A stretch of 64,000 bases of DNA from NCBI GenBank assembly GCA_003586115.2, contig QVOM02000115.1, forward strand, positions 8,166,799 through 8,230,798, read 5' to 3'. This DNA is from Salvator merianae (taxonomy: Eukaryota; Chordata; Lepidosauria; Squamata; Teiidae). The position numbers were made by a program, and so were the translations under genes. How positions within the stretch are numbered: the first letter of the stretch is position 1; each line of letters begins with the position of its first letter. Below are positions 23,183-33,125 of the stretch, in pieces. The notes beneath the pieces were generated by a model, which was not told where the DNA came from, searched no databases, and was given only the letters and a program-made list of their open reading frames with translations.

Positions 23183-24482
23183 TTATTCTAGCAGCTGGTC
23201 AGACAGGTTCCTTGCAGACCTTAAACCATATTTTTTTCTTCTTCCTTTCTCATGTTTCATAAACAAAACAACTTTCTCTGTTTTGGACTTAGCATCCAAC
23301 CAAATGTAAAAACATTCTTGTACTGTCATCCCTCATTATCTGCTATTTCAGCATCCACATGGTCTGTATACCCACAACTGCAGAACTGTATAGGATTTGG
23401 GTGTCCATGAGTCACATATTCATGAGTTAGAGCTGGAGACTGGTTCCTTTTTCCCTGCTTTTTTTGTACAAGGAAAATTTGAAGTTCCAGATATAATCTC
23501 CTCTGTAATTTGTGGCATTTCATATTCCTGGGTTTTCCTTGAATGAAACCCTCATGAAGATCGAGGAACAAATGTTCTCGAAATCATAGAACCAAAAGCA
23601 ACTTCCACACAGTCTTCTTGGACTGTGCCAGAAGTTGACTGAGTGTGGGGTATCTAGAAACCAACACACTTGGCCCACTGCGTGGTGCAGAATCCCTGCC
23701 TGATAGCACTCTAGTCAGGGACCGGCCTGGTTCCTGCCACAACCATGCAGGCACCCATTGGTTGCAGGAATGGGCCAGGAATGTTTTGCCAGGCTCTGAA
23801 AATAAGCCATTTCTGGGGTTGCAGGCACATATCCCCAGCTTCTAACTTTGAGACTGGGGGAAAGTAGACCAGGCCAAAAGTAGACGAGGACAGACGTCAT
23901 CTGGACAGCTGCGAGTATGCTCTGCACCACTCACTGTGTCTTGGGCCCCAAACACTTGTTCTGGGCCAGGATTGACCTGACCCAATGGCCAAAAGGCTGT
24001 GCTATTGGCTTTTATGTGGATAAGTATCTGTCCTTCTTAAAACAACTGAGTTATCTTACTGGCTATGTTTAGAGAATGTGTCTCCAGTGCTCATCTTAGA
24101 TTTGTGTCATATTTTCTGCAGTGCAGAGTACATAAGGTGCCCTCTGAATCTGTGAGACATCAGCCAGTTACATCAAATGAATGAATGGGACTATACCATG
24201 TTCATTCAAGGCTTCAGCTGTGCTTTTAGCTGTTCTCCTGACATCACATCCATTTTCAGCAGAACTTCCATGTTCTCTGTGGCTGTCTGAAAAGAAACTC
24301 AAATGCATATGAGCTCTTGCTAACACACGAGGGGAAGAGATTGCATAAAATGCATTGTAAAATGAGCAGCATCCTTTCACAGTTTCACAATAATCCACAT
24401 GCCCATCAGCCTGGAGCCATTCTTTCTTTTTCCTTCTACCCTGTTATAGGTTAGGAGGGACTGACTAAAATGTAACCTTAAA
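23183..24482. other. Non-coding DNA, GC-richer repeat-like zone 23650-24000
   Basis: The GC-richer part (CAGGGACCGGCCTGG, GGGCCAGGATTGACC) is like other MITE interiors in the window, but its ends were not resolved. No gene was seen. Confidence 0.4.
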
Positions 24483-24892
24483 TGCCTCCAGACAGCAAGT
24501 GCCAATGGTGGGATCTAAAGAAGATCTCACCATTGTCTCTTGACACCCCTACCAGACGCAAGTTTATCTGGAATCTGCTGCCTCATTTTGTTCTATTTCT
24601 GCTTGCAGCAATCCAGAAATCAAGTGCCTGACCACTTTCTTTTGTTGTTTTTGCATGCTTGGCTGGCTTCCAGGTAACCCGAAGTGAAATAATAATGAAA
24701 GAGGCTGACAGAAACATAAGTAACCATCACTATTATGGGAAATCTGGCATCATTGCTAGATTTCCTGTAATAGTGATATTATGGGTTATCATCTTACTAA
24801 CTTGGGAGCGTATTGGGAATGCTGTTATTATGTCTGGCATTCGCAGTATAGTCCCAGAACAATCATAGACTTCAGCCTTCATCTGGAGGCAG
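24483..24892. mobile_element. MITE, CCTCCAGA-terminus family
   Basis: The left TGCCTCCAGACAG and the right end in reverse complement (TGCCTCCAGATG) are inverted repeats. The right half is clearly homologous to the partial copy at 1-243 (TTTCCTGTAATA, GGCATTC). About 410 bp, non-coding. A target duplication is not obvious. Confidence 0.65.
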
Positions 24893-25753
24893 GTCTTGGG
24901 AACTTTATTGAGAGATAAATCTGGGCCAGTTGTGTCCAGTCATACAAACTATGTAACCTACTATCTTGAATTTACTTCAAATGTGGCACATTCATGCAAC
25001 ATGTGGTGGCACCCTTAAAGGCTGCAAACTTTTATGAACTTTGGACAATTTGTTCAAGAGATGCAGGCATTTAAAGTTTTCTAACATTACACACCAACAG
25101 AAAAACACACATTCATTCTGCGTTTTTGTTAAAAATTCATGTCTTTTTAGCTAACTGCCATAAACCAGCCAATTTTTTCCAAAGTGTTAGAAAATAACTG
25201 TATTTTAATAGTCATGGAGGTTTGGGACTAATATCAATTTTTAAAAGAATATCTGGTGTATCTTTTGCACTCAGTGGGATTTTACCAATTACAGAGCATT
25301 TGTTGCAACAAATCAGTTTATAGCGTGTAATCTTTATGTTTAAAATCATGATAAGAGCCCTAAAAAAATCATTATTATACATAAAGTTTATCTAAGAACC
25401 TTCTGGCAATTTCTAGTCCCTGGAATGTTCCAGTATGGAAAAGTCTGGAAAACTTATGAATTGTTCTTGAATAATATGGCATGTTCCAAAATGTTTTGGA
25501 AAAAACTTCTGATCATAAATAGCAGCATCAGTCCAGTCCCAGTCAGTTTGAAGTAGAAAATAGAGTTAAATAATTCTTTGTAAAGCCTTTGCAATGTTTG
25601 TGAGCTTAATAACTGAGTACATTTTTCATTGTTATAGGAAAGACTGGATGCAAGATGTAGGAGAATTCCTAGATGATCAAAGATGTGATATTCTTTCATA
25701 ATTTAGTGTAAAAGATACAGAACTCTTTTTCTGGACAGTGGATTTACCATAAC
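24893..25753. other. Unassigned AT-rich non-coding DNA
   Basis: AT-rich, with no gene or repeat terminus recognised. Confidence 0.45.
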
Positions 25754-26221
25754 AACATAAAAATATAAGAACATAAGTGGAGCCTTGCTGGTTCAGGCCA
25801 TGGCCCATCTAGTTCAGCATCTGTTTTACACAGTGGCCCACCAATTGCTTCTGGGCATTCTCAAGCAGAATAAAAAGACAAAATCTTCACCTGCTCTTGA
25901 CTCCCTGCAGATGGGTTTTACAGGCATCCTTCCTGTATTTCCACCCTGGGGGCAGAATCTTGGCATCCATTCTAGTAGCCATTGATACACCTGACCTCCA
26001 TGAATCTGTCCAATCTATTCCTAAAGCTATCCAGCTGATTGTTGTCACCACCTCTTCTGGTAATAAATTCCATAGACCAATGAGCCTCTGGGTGAAAAAA
26101 ATACTTCCCCTTGTCGGTCTTAACATCAGCTTCATAGTGTGCCCCCAGTTTCTAGTGTTGTGTGACAGAGAAAAGAATTTTCTCTATCCACTTTTTCCAT
26201 ACTGTGCATGATTTTATATAC
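25754..26221 (-). mobile_element. CR1-like LINE: RT C-terminus and 3' UTR
   Basis: On the minus strand the 82-codon frame at 26135-25887 contains FFTQRLIGLWNLLPEEVV. This matches the 'FFTxRVxxLWNxLPxEVV' block at the C-terminus of CR1-type reverse transcriptase proteins. The downstream 3' UTR holds the 'GGCCCATCTAGTTCAGCA' and 'CTTATGTTCTTATATT' segments typical of reptile copies. It is 5'-truncated, with the frame broken after the block. Confidence 0.8.
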
Positions 26222-26277
26222 TGACAAGGATCAATATTAGCATGCAGCATGTGTAGGACACAATTTTTGAACATTTA

Positions 26278-26476
26278 TAGCTCAGCAGTAGAGCAAACTG
26301 CCTGGAGAGCAAAGGGTCACCGGTTCAATCCCCAGACTCTCCCTGGAAATAGGCAATGACAAACTACTTTGTATCTCTACCAAGAAAACTGCATAGAGGT
26401 GCTCATGCAGGTGCCCATGCTGTCAGTCGGGTGTTGATCATGACTCAGTGGTACCCAGCAACAACAACAGCAACCA
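26278..26476 (+). mobile_element. tRNA-headed SINE (ACAACAA tail), nearly full length
   Basis: The Pol III A box TAGCTCAGCAGTAGAGC (26278-26294) and B box GGTTCAATCCC (26322-26332) are well preserved. They are followed by the tRNA-unrelated body (AAACTGCATAGAGGTGC) and the AACAACAACAGCAA tail. This is the best copy for reading the promoter. Related copies are at 707, 32955, 43867, 55777, 56083, 58031 and 59361. Confidence 0.85.
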
Positions 26477-26809
26477 AAAGAAATACTGTCCTCCTTTGGA
26501 AACTATAGATGAGGCTATAAATAAAAATTTGGCAGTGTGTGACACTGAATCAAGTGAAGGACTACCATGAAAAATTAAGCATCAAGGAAGATTTGTTCCA
26601 TGTGCAGAAAATCTTCAAATCGCTCTGCAAAGATTAGGATACAGATTTTACACAGAATCATTCTAGACAAGTGGAAGAAATTTCTATGAAAGTCATCCTG
26701 ATAAGAACTTGAGTTTAAATAGTATTGAGTATTCTTCACTGAAGGCACATTCTGCCTTGGTAAAAGAAGGTTACAGCAAATCAAGGGAAGTACTCAATAC
26801 CAAAAATCG
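26477..26809. other. Unassigned non-coding DNA
   Basis: No gene was seen. Its last 8 bp (26802-26809) serve as the left flank of the hAT MITE. Confidence 0.4.
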
Positions 26810-26947
26810 TAGAGATGTGCAAAATTCAGTTCATGTTCAAAAATTTAATCAAATGTACTGGTTCCATTGGTTTGCTGTTGAGCCGAACAAAAGGAAGTTT
26901 GGTTCAATGACAACCGAACACACAATTTTTGTTCATGCACATCTCTA
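26810..26947. mobile_element. hAT-type MITE, TAGAGATGTGCA family
   Basis: The left TAGAGATGTGCAAAA and the right end in reverse complement (TAGAGATGTGCATGAACAAA) are inverted repeats. The 8-bp flanks AAAAATCG and AAAATTTG agree at 6 of 8 positions, consistent with a decayed hAT 8-bp duplication. It is the same family as 40739-40911, whose duplication is perfect. Confidence 0.75.
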
Positions 26948-27083
26948 AAAATTTGTGAGATCAAAAATTGCTGGAAAAAGATTGGATACTTTATTGGAAG
27001 TGTAGTTTGCTGATAAAAAAGGAGAAGACATTGATGCACAAACAGTGCAACTAAAATGTAAACTGCTAACTGCCATCAGACTT

Positions 27084-27240
27084 GAAAAATACCAGATTCT
27101 GATTTTATAACTGATGTCATGACCACAGAAGAAAGGGAGTAAAGAATTTCTTGTCAGTAAGTATCAGGTCAGCAAAGCAAGAAACCTGTCGAAAGAAAAA
27201 GACATCCTTGCATTTTCTTAAGAATCCCCAAACCATCAAC
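27084..27240 (+). pseudogene. TE-encoded protein remnant, N-terminal fragment
   Basis: A single frame reads EKYQILIL, a stop, LMS, a stop, then PQKKGSKEFLVSKYQVSKAR and NLSKEKDILAF before further stops. From memory this corresponds to the '...VSxYMVxxARxLxKEKGIL...' region near the N-terminal half of a large uncharacterised transposon-associated protein family of insects, cnidarians and vertebrates. The same protein's later parts follow in the same orientation at 28155-28586 and 29069-29394. The identification is my recollection of the family, not a search. Two in-frame stops make it a clear pseudogene. Confidence 0.5.
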
Positions 27241-27402
27241 GAACAGCATAAGTGTGCAAAAGAATGTGTAGGCATATAAACACTTATTGGCAAGATTCAC
27301 ACAGTGCCCTTATTGATTGTGAGTCAATGTCTACACAACCTTGCTTCTTCATGGTCATTCAGTGCACAGGAAGTGAGTGGAATCCACATGAATGCTGCAC
27401 TC

Positions 27403-27440
<38 letters not shown>

Positions 27441-28154
27441 ATGCCAGGATAAGCCCCACTATAGTGCTTGAATAGCAGACCAGGACAAAGAGCTCCCAGA
27501 GTTCTTTCTCCATCCCTGCTGCTGCCATACTGCTGCCACCACCAGTCAAGGGGACTTACAGTTTCCTTAGTGACCATTGGAGATGGGAAAAGGCCCATGG
27601 GGGCATTTTTTTTGTGTTCTGTGACACCCCTACCTTCAAGATCTTCACGCACTGTTATAAAGAGCACAGATGATCTTCAGAGTGGAGGGAGATGCCCCCA
27701 CTTCTGGTGTTAAGATGGCAGCTGATCTTGATGGTAGGTGGAGGCAGGCCTTTCCCCAGCATCAAGATTGCAGCCCATCCTAACAGGAGTTGCAGCCTCC
27801 CTACCCTGCTTGTCAAGATCAAATTGGCAATTTCTTGGCTGCAATCTTGCAGCCTGCCCCAACCCATCGAGGTCACCATCAGGAATTCCTTAGCAGCAAT
27901 CCTGACAGGGAACAGTCCCCAACCACCAGGATTGCTGCTGGAATCTTGCTGGGTAGGTGAGGGTCAGGGTATGGCCAGTACCCTGTTTCTTTAAAAATAG
28001 TGCTCCATACATAGTGCTCTTCTAAATTCACAGGGGGAGGAGAAGGTGCCCTGCATGTAGCACTCCTCTCCTTGCCATGCAGATGTTGCCACTGCACAAT
28101 TTTTTTAAAAAAAAACCTGAATGTAGAGTGGGTTTCCCAATGTTTGCAAGTCTC
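27241..28154. other. Interrupting non-coding DNA between TE-protein fragments
   Basis: About 0.9 kb separates two collinear pieces of the TE-protein remnant. It contains the (CA)n tract and a GC-richer zone (27450-28090) with repeated 'gcagc' and 'atcaagattg' motifs, probably another insertion whose ends I could not define. Confidence 0.4.
27405..27439. repeat. (CA)n microsatellite
   Basis: About 17 uninterrupted CA units. Confidence 0.97.
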
Positions 28155-28586
28155 AAACTAAAACACTGTGCTTGTTGGCTGGTTTAGTTGGCACTGGTGA
28201 CTGACTAAAGTTGCTGAAAGACCTCCTTGAGTGAAAATGTGAAGATTACAATCCAGATGATGTTGTCACATATGGGCAGTGGGTCTCCACAGACAGAAGA
28301 GACTTGAGTATGGAAACAACAATGCATTCTGACTCAACTGACCTTCTTGTCAAAGAGATCATCAAGTTGCTTCCTCATTCTTACGTTGCATGGTCACAGT
28401 CTATTTCCAACATCAAAATAAGACACTGACTAGAAACAGGGCACTTATAGTTGATGGATTTCAGTAAAAATTGTTCCTTTGTCATTCAAGATGAGGTACA
28501 AGATTACCATTGGACCAATGGCTATTTACCTTTGGAAAGATCATAAACAGAGCATTGACAGTTTCTGAATGGTACCTGGAGACAAA
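28155..28586 (+). pseudogene. TE-encoded protein remnant, middle fragment
   Basis: The frame from 28233 reads KCEDYNPDDVVTYGQWVSTD and continues through KEIIKLLPHSYVAWSQS to a stop near 28429. After a frameshift near 28455 it resumes as DFSKNCSFVIQDEVQDYHW. 'QWVSTDR', 'LLPHSYxAxSQS' and 'DFxxNxSFVxQDExQxxHW' are landmarks I recall from the same family as the flanking fragments. Several stops and at least one frameshift break it. A family-A MITE interrupts it immediately downstream, at 28587. Confidence 0.55.
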
Positions 28587-29068
28587 GGGCCTGTTTGCAC
28601 TTCCCACGCTAGAATGGGCTAATTAGTCTGCATGATGGGGCCTGAAAACTCGTCTCAGGCTGGATGGCATTCGCGAGTGCAAATGCCATTATCCATGCCT
28701 GATACTCCCCATGACGGCAGCCGGCAAGCGTCTGGCCGTTGCCATGGCGCCCGCAGCAGCTCTGCGCACACGCGCAGTGGGCAATGGGGCCTACCCCTTT
28801 GTGTGGGCCCACGCGAGGCCCCAGTCGGGCCCACGCTGCTGCGACCGGGCATGGGACACCAAATGGGGCAGCGCTGCACCCCGTCCGGTGTTTCGGTGCT
28901 CAATCACGGGCGCGAAGGGAGGTCGCCAGGGCAATGGCCTGCAAGCGTCAGGCCATTGCCATGGCAACCAGGAGGCCCGCTGCCGGTCGCTACGGCCATC
29001 CTTTGGTGTGAATGCACTTGTCTAGTGAGCGTTCCTGACGCTCACTAGTTACAAGTGCGAACAGGCCC
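28587..29068. mobile_element. PIF/Harbinger-like MITE (family A) inserted in the TE pseudogene
   Basis: The left GGGCCTGTTTGCACTT and the right AAGTGCGAACAGGCCC are nearly perfect inverted repeats. The flanks AAA and ATA are an imperfect 3-bp match. The 482-bp interior is the most GC- and CpG-rich of the family (GCCATGGCGCCCGCAGC), so several long open frames arise by chance. It splits the TE-protein remnant, and must therefore be younger than it. Confidence 0.75.
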
Positions 29069-29394
29069 ATAGGTCATGATATGGCAGTGGTTTATGAATC
29101 GCAAAGGCTTCTGTTATCCTATATTAAAGAAAATCTTCCAAATGTGACAAATGTAGAATTTTTCACATATGGCTGTGCAGCCCAGTATAAAACCTATAAG
29201 TCCTTTTTGAATCTCTGTTACCATGAAAATGATTATTTTATGGACTCTGGACTCAATGGACATTTTGTGAACCTAGCCATGGTAGGTCTCCATGTGGTGG
29301 CACTGGTGGGGATGTCAAACTTGTGTCAGAAGCAAGCCTTCAGTGGATATTTAAATATTTAATTACCCCAAGATCTTCAGAGAGGCCAATGTCC
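29069..29394 (+). pseudogene. TE-encoded protein remnant, C-terminal fragment
   Basis: From 29081 the frame reads IKENLPNVTNVEFFTYGCAA, with YKTYKSFLNLCYHE following. After a frameshift near 29250-29275 a second frame gives HGRSPCGGTGGDVKLVSEAS and LQWIFKYLITP. The pair 'F-DGxAAQYKNxKxFxNLCxH' and 'HGKSPCDGxGGxxKR' is the hallmark I recall for this family. Here the D before G is Y and several HGK/DG residues are changed, so it is decayed. The reading order follows 28155-28586 exactly once the MITE is removed. Confidence 0.6.
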
Positions 29395-29697
29395 ATGCAG
29401 TTTTGCATAGGACCATACTTTAGTGGTGTCCACCAGGGGTGGTACTGCTACATGCAACATAGGTATGGGTCTGGCTTTCTGGGGAGGGGACCTTCACCTG
29501 TTCTGTTGTCTGCCCCTTTGCTTGCCTATCTTCTTTCATCTCACTTGTCCCTCCCTCTTGCTCATATATCTCCCAGGATGCTTCTCTGTGTGGGATCAAC
29601 TACTACAACACGGCCGGGGAGGGTGAGCAACTTGCCCTCCAGCACTTATTCAACATCCATACATCCGTGTCCTACAGTCCTAATGGCTTCAGCATTA
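29395..29697. other. Unassigned non-coding DNA
   Basis: The TE-protein similarity fades here; an open frame continues to 29730 without recognisable content. Confidence 0.4.
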
Positions 29698-30080
29698 GGG
29701 ATCCATTTGCACTTTATCCTTAGAGAGTGATTGGATGCTCACTGGATAAATGCATCTGCACTGCCCCACCGCTGCAGAGTCTGGGAATGATTACAGCCAC
29801 TTCCGAATGCTACTAGCTTCTGGGTGCAAACGCTGCAAGTTGACAGTGTGGTGTGGCGTGGCTGTGGCTGCGGGTATGCAGTAACATGCCATGTCCCTGA
29901 TCACCATGGCAACGGCCAGACATTGGCACTGCTGCTATCATGGCAGTTGGGCCGGCATCTTCACTGTGAGTGCTAGAAGCATAGTATGGAGTTGTTCCAG
30001 CCGTCACAGAGCAGATGGCTGGTGCACCATGGGCTCTTGTACAGGCTAGAATGGTATGAGTGTCAAGTGTGAACAGGCTC
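29698..30080. mobile_element. PIF/Harbinger-like MITE (family A), diverged
   Basis: The left end GGGATCCATTTGCACTT and the right end GTGTGAACAGGCTC are decayed forms of the family termini. The interior (GCTTCTGGGTGCAAACGCTG, CACCATGGCAACGGCC, ATCATGGCAGTTGG) matches the other copies in inverted order. Its exact ends are uncertain by a few bases. Confidence 0.6.
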
Positions 30081-30225
30081 TAGTTCTATTACTGTTATCC
30101 CTGGTTCCTCCTCTTCTCAGCTCCCCTAACTTTCCACCCCACTACCCTAAATGAACGTATTTCCCCTTATAAAATGGTTGACCTTGTTAATGTTTCCCCC
30201 CCAAGGTTACAGGGTCTATGTCTTG

Positions 30226-30397
30226 AGATTGATTCTGCACTGACCAGCAAGTGCACTGGACCAGCAAGTGTATTAGGAGCTTCCTTTCTGCACACTGGTG
30301 TGGTCTAAGGGAGGCTTCAGGTGGGGTCACCAGAATGCAGAAGAGAAGTTCCTAGCACACTTGCTGGTCCAGTATACTGGTCAGTGCAGAATCACCC
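30226..30397. mobile_element. MITE, family C (GATTCTGCACTGACCAG)
   Basis: GATTCTGCACTGACCAGC at the left and GGTCAGTGCAGAATCACCC at the right are near-perfect inverted repeats. Both continue inward as GGACCAGCAAGTG / CACTTGCTGGTCC. The element is 172 bp and almost fully palindromic. Confidence 0.75.
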
Positions 30398-31906
30398 TAA
30401 TATGGATCATAATAGCTAATCTGTCCCATTCTAAATTGTCTCTTCAAATACACATTTTTATGTTTCCAAGGATTTTAAGCTGAGATGGTTTACTGTACTA
30501 ACTTCTTGATTAAGACTGCTAGTATTATGGTGTCACAAATGTTCAGGTACTTGTAGAAATGTAATATTACTGTAAGGCAAAATCAGGAATATGGTACAAC
30601 ATGACTGGAAAAAACCACTTATGCTGTCCTCCAGCAGCTATTGGAGCCTATTTAAGCTGGTTGCATGTCCTGATTTCATCTTGTTGTGGACAGAATAAGA
30701 GTGGACTCTTGTGACTGGCCTGGTATGGCCTAAGGGCTATATGGGAGTCAGAAAAGTTTGGCCTTTCCTGTAATTTCCACATGATGAACTGATCATATGA
30801 GTAAAACCTCAAAAATATGGTTTGTTATGTTTCAGCATCTACAGAGGACAACAATGGTTCTCCTGTGTCAACTGGCATGGACTGTGGAGAAATCTCCAGG
30901 CCAGCCATGTGATGATTTGCTATTGAAGTGGAATAGCTAAGTGTCCTAATTTACAGATGAGCACCGAGTCTGTTTAAAAGGTTGATTTCAAATATGGTTT
31001 CTAAACATAAAGAGTTGGAAGATAAGAGTGCCACAGAGTTGCTGTCAGTAGTTGGCACTGCCAGCTGGGCTGGAGATTAAGGAAGGACATTGTTCATCTA
31101 GTCATTCTTTTGCCCACTGTGACAATGGATATTTCTATTTAAATGACAGTAAATGTGTTAAAATGCATATCTGTACACACAGATTTGGTCACACAGATTT
31201 AATGCACATCTATGTCTTCTTTTTTAAGTAATTGATTTCCTATTTATAGGGAAGATTTTGGCCAATCTATACTTTGTTAGGGCTCTTCCTAACACTGTGA
31301 ACTGGGTATATGATTTCTAAAGATTTTATATATGGGACAATAGCAAATATTCCTCTTGAGTACTGACTCTTTTGGTGCATGTTTATTTCCACTTAGCACT
31401 CATGTTGCATCCACATGGGCAGAAGGTGCAACTGCTTGGATGCTTCAGGACCCTGGCTTCCTAATTTGCCAGCCTGTGAGCCTCCATAGCTGGCCTTGGG
31501 AACAACTTTGTGGGAAGACTCACAAAACTACTTTTGGAGTAGCTGTAGAGTCTGAGATTCTTTTCCTTCTCCTTGTGGAGGCATGGAGGGGAAAGGAACA
31601 ACTTACCTGGTGCTATTTGCACACCAGCTTGTCCTCCAGTGGACTGGGAACATGGTTGGGAGCCAGCCATCTTTGGTCCATCAGAGGACCAAATAGTACA
31701 GGAACAGCACAGTTGCAAAGAACATTGTAGGTTCTGCACATTCCAGCACTAAGTACAGCATTGGGACTAGTGCCTACCAGCCTAAAACCCTCACTTTTTA
31801 AGGGCCATGAGGATGAAGTCTCAGCCTCAGGTGTCTTCCCTTTTCTCAAGGCAGGATATGACCACAGCTGTGAAGAACATGACTCCCCTATCCAAGATGA
31901 GTCACA
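30398..31906. other. Unassigned non-coding DNA
   Basis: No gene was recognised. Plus- and minus-strand frames around 31356-31740 (about 92-124 codons) carry no domain, and neither has supported splice sites. Confidence 0.4.
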
Positions 31907-32291
31907 GGGCCTGTTCAAACTGCATATGGCGGTCATTCACACTGCAAGGGCTGAAACAGCCCCGTACCGGGTCTCCAGCAGTTGAAGTGCAGATGGCTGG
32001 CCTGACTGCCATGACAGTGGCTAAGGCAACGTCAGCCATTGCCGTGGTGATTGGAGATATGACATGCAATTGCCTAGCAAACTGTGCCACCCACTTGTAG
32101 TATTCACATCCAGAAGAGGGTGCAAAGGCTGCTGACCAGAAGCAATCCAACTGTTCCCAGTCAATCCAATTGTTTCCTAGTAGCATCCGGGAGCAGATGT
32201 AGACACTCCTAGACACTGCAGCAACAGGGCCATGTGGATGTAGTTACCCGGTAAGCATCTGATGACTCACTAAGGGTAAAGTGTGAACAGG
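31907..32291. mobile_element. PIF/Harbinger-like MITE (family A)
   Basis: The left terminus GGGCCTGTTCAAACT, the interior GCCATGACAGTGGC and TTGCCGTGGTGATTGG, and the right CACTAAGGG...GTGTGAACAGG follow the family layout. The right terminus is degraded. Confidence 0.65.
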
Positions 32292-32317
32292 AAGTGTAAC
32301 ATTTGTGAAAAGTGTGT

Positions 32318-32490
32318 GTGAATGGGAGACCACCTACCAGATTGTGTGCATGAGGGCGCAGGTGTCCTAGAAATATTGGCCTCTAGCTCTCAGCACTTTG
32401 GCCTTTTGCATGCATTTGATGTTTTTCTCCAGAAAAAAGTTATGGCAAATCACATAGCCCCTGAATCGATGGTACCAAACAACAACAAAA
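32318..32490 (+). mobile_element. Possible 5S rRNA-derived SINE with ACAACAA tail
   Basis: GAATGGGAGACCACCTACC (about 32320-32338) resembles the C-box region of 5S rRNA ('GGATGGGAGACCGCCTGG'), and a '...GTGTGCATGAGG' follows like the 5S 3' end. The segment closes with GATGGTACCAAACAACAACA (32469-32488), very like the tail of the tRNA SINE. The head is short and diverged, so the assignment is tentative. Confidence 0.4.
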
Positions 32491-32954
32491 TTAATTCTGT
32501 GCCTCAAGTGTGCTTTTTTAAAATTACAAAATAATCTCAATTCTTACAAATATGTGTACTTAATAATCGTTTAAAATGGAAACAAACTATCAGACATTGT
32601 TTTACTTTCCATTTGACTTTAGGCTTTGGAGCATCTTGCTATCTGCATAACACCTAAAGTATACTAGTGTGAGTATTTACAGTCTTCTTGACTGCATTCA
32701 AACTATGCAAAATAGTTGATTTTCTAGCACATCTGGGGCTTGGTGAGCAAACATCTCTACCCAGTTTGGGCCTGCAGGTTGCCCTTGTGGCATAAAATCT
32801 ATTCTCAGAGATGCCCTAGGTGCAGGAAACAAAAAATTATCCCATTCTAAGGTGAAAAGTGCAAAAAAGTCCATTGCTTCAGTCTGCTTCCCTATATTAA
32901 TGAACCTATATGGGTTCAGAAGCCCATAATACTCATGTTTGTACATATAAGGAA
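32491..32954. other. Unassigned non-coding DNA
   Basis: No gene or repeat terminus was seen. Confidence 0.45.
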
Positions 32955-33125
32955 TGGAAACGTTGACCACCACCAGAACTGAAGTACATGATCATGACCA
33001 TGCAGTTTTCTTGGCAACAATATGGAGGGGGTTTCCCATATCCTTATCTGGAGAGACCACAGGAATCAAACCTGAGACCCTCTGCTTTACAGACCATTGC
33101 AGCATCTCTGAACACAGCTACCTCA
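32955..33125 (-). mobile_element. tRNA-headed SINE (diverged copy)
   Basis: The plus strand shows CATGCAGTTTTCTTGGCAAC, the 'CTGGAGAGACCACAGGAATC' body and 'ACCCTCTGCTTTACAG', in the order of the SINE's minus-strand reading. The head region (GAACACAGCT) is strongly changed. Confidence 0.6.

Noticed and set aside
26278..26350. Possible tRNA gene from intact A and B boxes
   Set aside because: The sequence cannot fold into a full cloverleaf and continues into the SINE body and ACAACAA tail shared by seven other loci.
28632..29048. Overlapping 80-138 codon frames on both strands
   Set aside because: They lie wholly within the CpG-rich family-A MITE, where low stop-codon density explains them.
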